DNA from: Hungatella sp. UBA5385
GTDB taxonomy: Bacteria; Bacillota; Clostridia; Lachnospirales; Lachnospiraceae
DNA: 29,104 nt
NCBI GenBank assembly: GCA_002409995.1
Contig: DHOR01000009.1
Span: 1-29,104, forward strand
Direction of reading: 5' to 3'
Shown: positions 7,780-15,060 of the stretch, piece after piece
How positions within the stretch are numbered: the first letter of the stretch is position 1
How the letters are laid out: each line of letters starts with the position of its first letter
Notes under the pieces: generated by a model
Database searches by the model: none
What the model was told of the DNA's origin: nothing
The model's input: the letters and a program-made list of their open reading frames with translations, nothing else
Translations under genes and position numbers: made by a program

Positions 7780-7803
7780 TGAACTGCAAAGAGGAACTGA
7801 AAG

Positions 7804-9021
7804 ATGAAGACACAAAAGCTGAGAAGTGGCTATACGACAGGAACATGTGCTGCTGCCGCTGCAAAGGCGGCGGCTGTCATGCTGCTGGGAGGCCGCAGGG
7901 TACAACAGATTCATATAGTAACACCAAAGGGGACAAGCGTAAGTCTGCCCCTTATTTCCACTGTCTTAACAGATAAAAAGGCAGTGTGTCAGGTGAAAAA
8001 AGATGCAGGGGATGATCCGGATGTAACAGATCAGATCCCTATTTTTGCTTCTGTGGAATATGGAACAGAGAAGTGGAAGGAAAGAGGGGATTGCTACTGG
8101 CAGGAGTCAGGAATTATGCGGGAATCAGAAACTATGCAGGAGTCAGAAACTATGAGAGCTCCCCTCTGTCTCGCAGCAGGAGAGGGAATCGGCATAGTGA
8201 CTAAGCCGGGACTCCCATGCCCGGTAGGGAAACCAGCCATCAATCCCGTCCCCCGTCAGATGATTTTTGAAGCTGTGGATCAGGTGAGAGAAGAGTATGA
8301 AATTACAGAGAGTCTTCTGATCACCATATGGATTCCTGAAGGAAGAAGGCTGGCAGAGAAAACCTTTAATCCTAAGCTTGGAATTGAGGGGGGAATCTCT
8401 GTCCTTGGAACCACAGGGATCGTAGAACCTATGAGTGAGGCGGCTTTAACAGCCACCATTCGTCTGGAACTGCATATGAAGGCTGTAGCAGGGCAGAAGG
8501 AGATTATTCTTACTCCCGGCAATTATGGAGAAACATTTATCAAAGAGCAGCTGGGACTTTCTCTGGATCAGGCAGTCCAGTGCAGTAATTTCCTGGCTGA
8601 TACGATGGTTATGGCAGCAGAAGAAGGAATCGGGAGAATATTATTTGCAGGTCATATTGGAAAGCTGATAAAAGCTGCCGGGGGAGTGAGAAATACCCAT
8701 TCCAGATATGGGGATCGCCGTATGGAGATATTGTGGGAGTTTACAGAGCCGAAGCTTCCCGAATCCGTTGATCTGCATATGATAAAAGAAAAAATCCTTC
8801 AGTCCAATACAACAGAAGAAGCAGTTTCCATTTTAGCACAATTGGGAATTCTTACTGAGGTAATGTCAGAAGCTGCAGAGGCTGTAAAAATGCATATGGA
8901 ACAGTGGTCAGGCAATAGGGTGAAGGTTGAGGTGGTGACATTTTCCACTGGATACGGTATACTTGGAGTCAGTGAAAATGCGAAAGCTTTGATAGAGGAA
9001 TTTAGTTTGGCAGAAGAATAG
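7804..9021 (+). CDS. cbiD: Cobalt-precorrin-5B C1-methyltransferase CbiD
   Basis: 405 residues. It methylates C1 of the corrin ring in the anaerobic pathway. The N-terminal signature LRSGYTTGTCAAAAAKAAA and the later GDDPDVTDQIPIFA are diagnostic. Further on come GEGIGIVTKPGLP, NPVPRQMI, LGIEGGISVLGTTGIVEPMSE and FAGHIGKLIKAAGG, all in family order. The start ATG follows AGAGGAAC; a spurious frame-shifted ATG occurs at 7779. Residues 100-117 are encoded by three tandem 18-nt units, an expansion in a surface loop that makes the protein somewhat long for the family (usually ~360-380). It is the first gene of the cobalamin operon. Confidence 0.97.
   Translation: MKTQKLRSGYTTGTCAAAAAKAAAVMLLGGRRVQQIHIVTPKGTSVSLPLISTVLTDKKAVCQVKKDAGDDPDVTDQIPIFASVEYGTEKWKERGDCYWQESGIMRESETMQESETMRAPLCLAAGEGIGIVTKPGLPCPVGKPAINPVPRQMIFEAVDQVREEYEITESLLITIWIPEGRRLAEKTFNPKLGIEGGISVLGTTGIVEPMSEAALTATIRLELHMKAVAGQKEIILTPGNYGETFIKEQLGLSLDQAVQCSNFLADTMVMAAEEGIGRILFAGHIGKLIKAAGGVRNTHSRYGDRRMEILWEFTEPKLPESVDLHMIKEKILQSNTTEEAVSILAQLGILTEVMSEAAEAVKMHMEQWSGNRVKVEVVTFSTGYGILGVSENAKALIEEFSLAEE
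8101..8154 (+). repeat. Three tandem 18-bp units inside cbiD
   Basis: Units 8101-8118, 8119-8136 and 8137-8154 each read about (C)(A/G)GGARTCAGRAMYTATG and encode QESGIM, RESETM, QESETM. The frame is kept. It looks like a recent in-frame slippage expansion in a variable loop. Confidence 0.85.
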
Positions 9022-9041
9022 AAAAACACAGGAGAATAATT

Positions 9042-9719
9042 ATGGCTGGAATCATGTATGGAATCGGAGTAGGCCCCGGAGACCCGGAGCTTATGACTAT
9101 AAAGGCAGCAAATAAAATCAGGGAATGTTCCGTCATTGCCATTCCCCATGAAAATAAAGATGCATGTGTGGCTTATGAGATTGCAAAAGGAGCTGTGCCT
9201 GAGATCGAAAACAAAGAATGCCTTTGCCTGCCCATGCCTATGACAAAGGAAAAGGATATTTTAAGGGCAAGTCATGATCAGGCAGCAGAAGCTGTAATGA
9301 AGCATTTAGATAAAGGAGAGGATGTGGCATTCATTACACTGGGAGATGTGACCATATATTCCACAGTCAGTTATCTTTTAGACAGGCTTCAGGCAGAGGG
9401 ATATGAAACAAGGCTGATCAGCGGAATCCCTTCCTTTTGTGCAGCAGCAGCCAGACTTGGTATCCCGCTTGTATCAGGTTCAGAGGAGCTTCATATTATC
9501 CCTGCAACCTATCAGATAAAAGATGCATTAAAGCTTTCCGGAGTCAAGGTACTGATGAAAGCAGGCAGACAGATGGCTGCAGTTAAGGAAGAATTGAAAA
9601 AACATGGATCAGAGGTTCTTATGGTGGAAAACTGTGGAATGGACAATGAGAAAATCTATGATTCTCTTGAAAAAATACCGGAAGATACCGGTTATTATTC
9701 CCTGTTAATAGTGAGGTAG
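9042..9719 (+). CDS. cbiL: Precorrin-2 / cobalt-factor II C20-methyltransferase
   Basis: 225 residues. This SAM-dependent tetrapyrrole methylase adds the C20 methyl group to cobalt-factor II. The N-terminal GIGVGPGDPELMTIKA is the class signature, followed by FITLGDVTIYSTVSYLL (second SAM loop) and ISGIPSFCAAAARLG, which together mark the CbiL/CobI branch. C-terminal motifs VLMKAGR and YYSLLIV are also typical. AGGAG lies 9 nt before the ATG. The spacing to cbiD (20 nt) and cbiF (4 nt) shows co-transcription. The length is normal for the family. Confidence 0.96.
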   Translation: MAGIMYGIGVGPGDPELMTIKAANKIRECSVIAIPHENKDACVAYEIAKGAVPEIENKECLCLPMPMTKEKDILRASHDQAAEAVMKHLDKGEDVAFITLGDVTIYSTVSYLLDRLQAEGYETRLISGIPSFCAAAARLGIPLVSGSEELHIIPATYQIKDALKLSGVKVLMKAGRQMAAVKEELKKHGSEVLMVENCGMDNEKIYDSLEKIPEDTGYYSLLIVR

Positions 9720-9723
9720 GAAA

Positions 9724-10482
9724 ATGGTACATATAGTTGGAGCAGGTCCCGGAGCAGCGGACTTAATTACAGTAAGAGGAAGAGATCTGCTTGCTGAAGC
9801 AGATGTAATTATATATGCGGGTTCCCTTGTGAATCCAGAGCTTTTAAATTATAGGAAAAAAGAATGTACAGTTTATGACAGTGCTTCCATGACACTGGAG
9901 GAAGTAGTGTCAGTTGTGGAAGGCGCAGAAAAAGAAGGTAAGATGACAGTTCGTCTTCATACAGGTGATCCCTGTCTCTATGGTGCAATCAGAGAACAGA
10001 TGGACGAGTTTGAACAAAGAGGAATTGAATTTGAAGTATGCCCAGGAGTCAGCTCTTTCTGTGGTGCAGCATCGGCTCTTCAGATGGAATATACACTGCC
10101 TGATATATCCCAGAGTGTGGTCATTACCAGAATGGCAGGAAGAACCCCTGTTCCAGATAGGGAATCCATTGTTTCTTTTGCAGCTCATCAGGCCACTATG
10201 GTGATCTTTTTAAGCACAGGTATGCTTGGCAGGCTGTCAGAGGAACTAATGAGAGGCGGTTATGAAAAGGATACCCCTGCAGCTATTGTATACAAAGCAA
10301 CCTGGCCTGAGGAAAAGACTGTGATCTGTACAGTGGAGGATTTGGAGGAACGGGCAAAGCAGGAAAACATTACAAAAACAGCTCTTATTATAGTTGGAAA
10401 AGCAGTTGGACAGACAGGCTATGAAAGGTCTAAGCTTTATGATCCTTATTTTACAACGGAATTCAGAAAAGGGCTGGATTGA
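9724..10482 (+). CDS. cbiF: Cobalt-precorrin-4 C11-methyltransferase
   Basis: 252 residues. CbiF (CobM in aerobic nomenclature) methylates C11. The signature VHIVGAGPGAADLITVRG at the N-terminus, IIYAGSLVNPELL, RLHTGDPCLYGAIREQM (SAM binding) and PGVSSFCGAASAL are all characteristic of this family member. VIFLSTGML and IVGKAVG close the fold. The start overlaps the end of cbiL's spacer by only 4 nt; a G-rich GTGAGGTAGG precedes the ATG. The length matches the family. Confidence 0.96.
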   Translation: MVHIVGAGPGAADLITVRGRDLLAEADVIIYAGSLVNPELLNYRKKECTVYDSASMTLEEVVSVVEGAEKEGKMTVRLHTGDPCLYGAIREQMDEFEQRGIEFEVCPGVSSFCGAASALQMEYTLPDISQSVVITRMAGRTPVPDRESIVSFAAHQATMVIFLSTGMLGRLSEELMRGGYEKDTPAAIVYKATWPEEKTVICTVEDLEERAKQENITKTALIIVGKAVGQTGYERSKLYDPYFTTEFRKGLD

Positions 10483-10506
10483 GAAGCTAGAAGGGAGGTT
10501 TAAACG

Positions 10507-11595
10507 GTGAAGACATCCATCATTGCATTTACCAGGCAGGGAAGTGCACTCTGTGCTGAACTGGTGAAACGGTTGGGATATGAAGGCATCTCCTGCAAAG
10601 GTTACATACTGGAGAAATACTTTGATTCTTATTATGAAATCCCAGGCTTGGCTCCCCTGAGAACCTCCTTAAAGGAGTGGACAAAAGAGCAGTTTGAGCA
10701 ATCAGATGCCATATTGTTTATCGGTGCCGCAGGCATTGCAGTTCGTGCAATTGCCCCTTTTATAAAAAGCAAAACAGATGATCCGGCAGTTGTAGTCATG
10801 GATGAGAAAGGACAGTTTTCCATCTCCCTTTTATCCGGTCATCTGGGCGGTGCCAATGAGCTGGCAGAGCTGGCAGCCATAGTGACAGGTGCTGAGCCTG
10901 TTATCACAACAGCTACAGATGTTCATGGCGTTTTTGCAGTTGATGTATTTGCAAAAAAACAGAATCTGGCTATTTCTGATATGAATCTGGCAAAACATAT
11001 ATCTGCAGCAGTGCTTGATAAAGAGCCTGTAGGGCTTTTCAGTGATTTTCCAGTCACAGGGATTATTCCTGAGGGACTGACCCAGAAGAAAAGCTGTAAG
11101 CAGAACATATGGATTACAGTGAAGAAAAAACCGGAGAGTGAATCATTTCTCCGCCTTTTTTTATCAGAAAATACAGAGGTCTTAAGATTGATCCCTTCTG
11201 CTCTTATTCTTGGAATCGGATGCAGAAAAGGAACTGGAAAAGAAGCCATTGAGACAGTGATAGATAATCTGCTGGAACAGTGGAATCTATCAAAAGAAGC
11301 GGTGGCGGAAATTGCCACCATTGATATAAAAAAGAATGAAAAAGGGCTTCTGGACTTTGCCCATGAGCATAGTTTAAAGCTATCTTTCTATTCTTCAGAA
11401 CGCCTTATGGAAACAGAAGGAGAGTTTACTCCCTCTGAATTTGTAAAACAGATCACAGGAGTGGATAATGTATGTGAACGTGCGGCAATGACTCGTGTGT
11501 CAGAACTGGGCGGAGGCACACTCCTTGTAAGAAAACAGGCAGAAAATGGAGTAACAGCTGCAATTGCTGTGAAGGATTGGAAGGTGACATTATGA
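10507..11595 (+). CDS. cbiG: Cobalt-precorrin-5A hydrolase CbiG
   Basis: 362 residues from a GTG start at 10507, chosen for GGGAGG 7 nt upstream. CbiG opens the ring-A lactone and releases the C2 fragment as acetaldehyde after ring contraction. The N-terminal domain shows ILFIGAAGIAVRAIAPFIK and SLLSGHLGGANELA. The central region is variable, and the C-terminal CobE/CbiG domain has ALILGIGCRKGT, a FTPSEFVKQITGVDNVCERAA segment near the end, then GGGTLLV. The stop overlaps the next start by ATGA (11592-11595). Confidence 0.95.
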   Translation: MKTSIIAFTRQGSALCAELVKRLGYEGISCKGYILEKYFDSYYEIPGLAPLRTSLKEWTKEQFEQSDAILFIGAAGIAVRAIAPFIKSKTDDPAVVVMDEKGQFSISLLSGHLGGANELAELAAIVTGAEPVITTATDVHGVFAVDVFAKKQNLAISDMNLAKHISAAVLDKEPVGLFSDFPVTGIIPEGLTQKKSCKQNIWITVKKKPESESFLRLFLSENTEVLRLIPSALILGIGCRKGTGKEAIETVIDNLLEQWNLSKEAVAEIATIDIKKNEKGLLDFAHEHSLKLSFYSSERLMETEGEFTPSEFVKQITGVDNVCERAAMTRVSELGGGTLLVRKQAENGVTAAIAVKDWKVTL

Positions 11596-12332
11596 ATGAT
11601 ACAGGGAAACTATATGTAGTAGGAATCGGTCCTGGTTCCTATGATCAGATGACTATAAAAGCTGTAAAAGCACTTGAGGAAAGTCAGGTGATTATTGGAT
11701 ATACTGTATATGTAGACTTAATCCGGGAGCATTTCCCAGGAAAAGAACTGATGACAACGCCTATGAGACAGGAAAAGGACAGGTGTCAGATGGCAATTGA
11801 TGAGGCGAAAAAGGGAAAAACAGTGTCAATGGTCTGCAGCGGAGATTCAGGAATCTATGGAATGAGCGGTCTTGTGCTGGAATTGGCAGCAGAGGAAAAA
11901 GAGCTTGAGATTGAGATGATTCCCGGAGTGACAGCAGCCTGCAGCGGTGCATCGGTTCTTGGGGCACCTCTTGGTCATGATTTTGCAGTGATCAGTTTAA
12001 GCGACCTGCTGACTCCTATGGTGCTGATTGAGGATCGTTTGCGACGGGCGGCAACTGCTGACCTTGTGATTTGTCTCTACAACCCCTCCAGCAAGAAAAG
12101 AGCCGGTTATCTTCGCCGTGCCTGTGAACTGATGATGGAATCTAAAAAACCGGAAACAGTCTGCGGAGTTGTAAGAAACATAGGCCGTCAAGGGGAAATG
12201 ATGGAAGTCATGACTCTCAATCAGTTAAAGGACTATGAGGCAGATATGTTCACTACTGTATTTGTAGGCAATTCCATGACAAAATGTATCAATGGAAAAA
12301 TGGTAACTCCCAGAGGATATCGTGATGTATAA
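11592..12332 (+). CDS. cbiH: Cobalt-factor III / precorrin-3B C17-methyltransferase
   Basis: 246 residues. CbiH (CobJ) adds the C17 methyl group and drives ring contraction. LYVVGIGPGSYDQMTIKA, VIIGYTVYVDLI, MVCSGDSGIYGMSGLVLE and IPGVTAACSGASVLGAPLGHDF are classic for this enzyme, as is DLVICLYNPSSKKR. The ATG at 11592 overlaps the cbiG stop and follows GGAAGGTG. A TTG five codons upstream has no good ribosome-binding site. It overlaps the next gene by 8 nt. The length is normal. Confidence 0.97.
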   Translation: MNDTGKLYVVGIGPGSYDQMTIKAVKALEESQVIIGYTVYVDLIREHFPGKELMTTPMRQEKDRCQMAIDEAKKGKTVSMVCSGDSGIYGMSGLVLELAAEEKELEIEMIPGVTAACSGASVLGAPLGHDFAVISLSDLLTPMVLIEDRLRRAATADLVICLYNPSSKKRAGYLRRACELMMESKKPETVCGVVRNIGRQGEMMEVMTLNQLKDYEADMFTTVFVGNSMTKCINGKMVTPRGYRDV

Positions 12333-13845
12333 AATTATTATATTTGCAGGTACCACAGAGGGAAGACTTCTTGCTGAATATTGTCACAGCAGAAAAATCC
12401 CCGGGTGGATCAGTGTTGTTTCTGATTATGGAAAAGAAGTTCTTCCTGACAGCCCTTTTCTTAAAGTTCATACAGGAGCTATGGACAAGGAGGAAATGGA
12501 AGCGTTTATAAAAGAAAAAGGCGCTTTGCTGGTACTGGATGCCACTCATCCTTATGCCAGAGAAGCCAGTAAAAATATTCGCCATGCATGTGAAGCGGCG
12601 AGGGTTACATATTACAGAGTTCTTCGCAAGACAACAGAAGATGCACCTGTAATGGAAGCAGCATCTGCAGCAGAAGAAGCAATATCTGAAGCAGATTCTG
12701 TAATCAGCGTAGATTCTATAGAAGAAGCAGTGGAGTACTTGGAAAACACAAGCGGAAATATTCTTGTAACAACAGGAAGTAAAGAACTGGCTAAGTATAC
12801 AAGGCTGTCTCATTGGCAGAAACGTATTTTTGCCAGAGTGCTTCCCACTTCTTCCGTACTGCTTACCTGTGAGGAAATGGGTTTTCACGGAAGCCGTATC
12901 ATTGCCATGCAGGGACCATTTTCAGTGGGCTTCAACAGCGAGATGATTAAACAGCATCAAATTCAATATCTGGTGACTAAGGAATCGGGGGCAGCGGGAG
13001 GATTTCAGGAGAAGCTTATGGCTGCAGCGGAATGTGGTATTATTTCAGTTATCATTGGAAGACCTGTTGAGGAAGATGGGATTTCTCTGGAAAAAGCCAT
13101 GGAATATATGGAGGAATTGGCTGATTCCCAGGAAGATTTTACACAACAAACAGACTCTTCACATAAGCAAAATCCCGTGGCTCAACCATCGGCAAACCGA
13201 AAGATATATCTTATAGGAACAGGAATGGGCGGTTATGAGCAGATGACTTTGGAATCCCTTCATACACTGGAACAATGTGATGTTATATTCGGTGCAAAGC
13301 GAATGGTGGAAGATGTATTACAAGCCATTGGAGATAAAACCGTGTTTCCATATTACCGGAGTGAAGATATATTAAACTGGCTTGACAGCCATGGAAACTG
13401 GAAAAAAGCAGGGGTTTTATATTCAGGAGATACAGGTTTTTACAGCGGTGCCAGACAGATGTCAGCTGTGTTGAGACAACCTTCATATGATGCGGCATAC
13501 GAGGTAAAGGTTCTGCCCGGCATTTCCAGTGTATCTCAGCTCTGTGCTGCACTTGGAACCAGCTGGGAGGATGTACGGTTGATCAGCCTTCACGGACGCC
13601 AATGGAACCTGATAGAAGAAATTAAGAAATATAACAGGGTATTTGCACTTTTAGACGGAGTGAATACAGTAAATTCCGTTTGCAGGCTTCTCCTTGACCA
13701 TGGACTGGATCATGTAAGAATATCTGTAGGAGAGCGGTTGTCTTATGCAGATGAAAAAATCACAACAGGATTTCCCAAGGATTTAGAAGAAGGCAGATTT
13801 GATTCCCTTTCAGCCATATTGATAGAAAGAGAATGGGAGGATTAG
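12325..13845 (+). CDS. cbiJ-cbiE: CbiJ-CbiE fusion: cobalt-precorrin-6A reductase and C5-methyltransferase
   Basis: 506 residues with two complete enzymes in tandem. Residues 1 to about 265 are the CbiJ/CobK reductase: IIIFAGTTEGRLLAEY, VLDATHPYAREAS, ILVTTGSKELAKY, ARVLPTSSVL, and TKESGAAGGFQEK near the end. A polar, Gln/Ser-rich linker (about 268-290) leads to the CbiE methyltransferase: IYLIGTGMGGYEQMTLES, YSGDTGFYSGARQM, VLPGISSVSQLCAALG and VRLISLHGR. The ATG at 12325 overlaps cbiH by 8 nt and follows AGAGGAT; the GTG at 12322 is less likely. CbiE is more often fused to CbiT, which here is the separate next gene. Confidence 0.96.
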   Translation: MYKIIIFAGTTEGRLLAEYCHSRKIPGWISVVSDYGKEVLPDSPFLKVHTGAMDKEEMEAFIKEKGALLVLDATHPYAREASKNIRHACEAARVTYYRVLRKTTEDAPVMEAASAAEEAISEADSVISVDSIEEAVEYLENTSGNILVTTGSKELAKYTRLSHWQKRIFARVLPTSSVLLTCEEMGFHGSRIIAMQGPFSVGFNSEMIKQHQIQYLVTKESGAAGGFQEKLMAAAECGIISVIIGRPVEEDGISLEKAMEYMEELADSQEDFTQQTDSSHKQNPVAQPSANRKIYLIGTGMGGYEQMTLESLHTLEQCDVIFGAKRMVEDVLQAIGDKTVFPYYRSEDILNWLDSHGNWKKAGVLYSGDTGFYSGARQMSAVLRQPSYDAAYEVKVLPGISSVSQLCAALGTSWEDVRLISLHGRQWNLIEEIKKYNRVFALLDGVNTVNSVCRLLLDHGLDHVRISVGERLSYADEKITTGFPKDLEEGRFDSLSAILIEREWED

Positions 13846-13851
13846 TTCTAT

Positions 13852-14409
13852 ATGAGAGATGAGTTATTTATTCGGGGAGAGGTTCCTATGACGAAAAGTG
13901 AGGTGCGGAGCATCTCTATATCAAAGCTTGAACTGTCTAAGAGCTCTGTACTATACGATGTAGGAGCAGGAACAGGCTCTGTTTCAATAGAAGCGGCTCT
14001 TTCCATGGCAGAAGGAACGGCTTACGCCATAGAAAAGAAGAATGAAGCGATAGAATTAATTTATAAAAACATAGAGAAATTCAGCACTTCCAATGTCATT
14101 GTCACAGAAGGAGAGGCACCGGAAGTCCTTCTTAACCTGCCTGTTCCCACCCATGCTTTTATCGGAGGAACATCAGGGAATATGGACTCTGTTTTAGACT
14201 TACTTCTGAATAAGAATCCTGATATCCGCATTGTTATCAATGTAATTGCTTTGGAGTCTTTGCAGGACGTTATGGACTGGCTTAAGAAAAAACAGATAGA
14301 AGCTGAGATTGTTCACGTACAGATTTCAAAGGCAAAAACAGCTGGTAGATATCATATGATGATGGGAAATAATCCGGTATATGTTGTCAGCTTTGGTGGA
14401 AATACATGA
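13852..14409 (+). CDS. cbiT: Cobalt-precorrin-6B C15-methyltransferase (decarboxylating) CbiT
   Basis: 185 residues. It methylates C15 and decarboxylates the C12 acetate. The N-terminus MRDELFIRGEVPMTKSEVR is the CbiT hallmark, followed by the Rossmann SAM motif LYDVGAGTGSVSIEAA, EKKNEAIELIYKNIEKF, a TEGEAPEVL segment and HAFIGGTSGNM. It begins 6 nt after the cbiJ-cbiE stop, and it acts directly after CbiE in the pathway. The length matches free-standing CbiT. A 126-nt gap with repeats follows. Confidence 0.96.
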   Translation: MRDELFIRGEVPMTKSEVRSISISKLELSKSSVLYDVGAGTGSVSIEAALSMAEGTAYAIEKKNEAIELIYKNIEKFSTSNVIVTEGEAPEVLLNLPVPTHAFIGGTSGNMDSVLDLLLNKNPDIRIVINVIALESLQDVMDWLKKKQIEAEIVHVQISKAKTAGRYHMMMGNNPVYVVSFGGNT

Positions 14410-14434
14410 TGCCATTAATCTGATCGGCATTAAA

Positions 14435-14517
14435 CACAAAGACATTGCAACCACTGGCCACATAGATATTTTGCCACAAAGACATTTCGTCACACAGATA
14501 TTTCGCCTCACAGACAG
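14435..14517 (+). repeat. Degenerate 16-bp tandem repeats between cbiT and the GNAT gene
   Basis: Four copies of about CACANAGAYATTTYG occur at 14435-14449, 14459-14473, 14475-14489 and 14491-14505, with a decayed fifth at 14509. The last three full copies have an exact 16-nt period. The short gap is non-coding on plus apart from an unconvincing open frame. No hairpin or promoter is evident. Confidence 0.7.
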
Positions 14518-14535
14518 AAAGAAGGAATATAACTC

Positions 14536-15060
14536 ATGAATATTACATATAGAACTCTGGAGAAAAAAGACGCAGAATCCTTCTGGAGCATGATGACTGC
14601 CTTAGATCAGGAGACAAAGTTCATGTTATATGAACCGGGAGAGAGAAGTCAGGATTTAAAAATCCCGGAGAGAATGATAGAATCAGCCAGAGAAAATGAT
14701 GATTTTCTGATGGCAGCTGAAGCTGATGGAGAAATTATCGGTTTCCTGTCTGCTCAAAAAGGAAAACTCAGAAGAATCAAACATTCCGCATACATTATAA
14801 CTGGAATCAGGGAAGCTTATCAGGGCATGGGAATCGGCACAGAGCTTTTTAGCAGACTCAATGACTGGGCGGAGAAAACAGGGCTTGAAAGGCTGGAATT
14901 AACTGTTTTATGCGCCAATGAGAGAGCCAGACATCTCTATGAGAAAAAAGGTTTTGTAGTAGAGGGAATTAAGAAAAGATCGGTGATCACTGATGGAATA
15001 GCTATAGATGAATACTATATGGGTAAGATCATTGAAAGGAAGTCAAGCCAACATGGATAA
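14536..15060 (+). CDS. GNAT-family N-acetyltransferase
   Basis: 174 residues. A complete GNAT fold is visible: MNITYRTLEKKDAESF at the start, EIIGFLSAQKG (beta4 region), and the acetyl-CoA loop REAYQGMGIGTELF (Gln96-Gly-Met-Gly-Ile-Gly101). The last motifs are LELTVLCANERARHLYEKKGF and, at the C-terminus, IDEYYMGKII. It resembles amino-group acetyltransferases of the RimI/PhnO-like types, but the substrate cannot be told. AGAAGGAAT precedes the ATG. It overlaps cbiA by 8 nt, so it is part of the cobalamin operon. GNATs are not known steps of corrin synthesis, so a link to the pathway is unproven. Confidence 0.9.
   Translation: MNITYRTLEKKDAESFWSMMTALDQETKFMLYEPGERSQDLKIPERMIESARENDDFLMAAEADGEIIGFLSAQKGKLRRIKHSAYIITGIREAYQGMGIGTELFSRLNDWAEKTGLERLELTVLCANERARHLYEKKGFVVEGIKKRSVITDGIAIDEYYMGKIIERKSSQHG

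Noticed and set aside
7743..7803. Cobalamin riboswitch before cbiD
   Set aside because: Only 61 nt separate the two genes and a promoter takes up half; no B12-box-like sequence was seen.
10923..11321. 132-residue minus-strand frame in cbiG
   Set aside because: It is antisense to a well-supported gene and has no ribosome-binding site or promoter.
12289..12888. 199-residue minus-strand frame over the CbiJ domain
   Set aside because: It lies opposite a clear CbiJ with all motifs; its Phe/Cys/Tyr-rich translation matches no family and has no start signal.
14435..14517. Repeat tract read as a small CRISPR array
   Set aside because: The units are about 16 nt with 0-9 nt between them and are degenerate; CRISPR repeats are longer, near-identical and separated by unique spacers.
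14410..14535. Minus-strand frame 14326-14511 or plus read-through as a small gene
   Set aside because: Both frames are made mostly of the 16-nt repeats and cbiT antisense, with no start signal.
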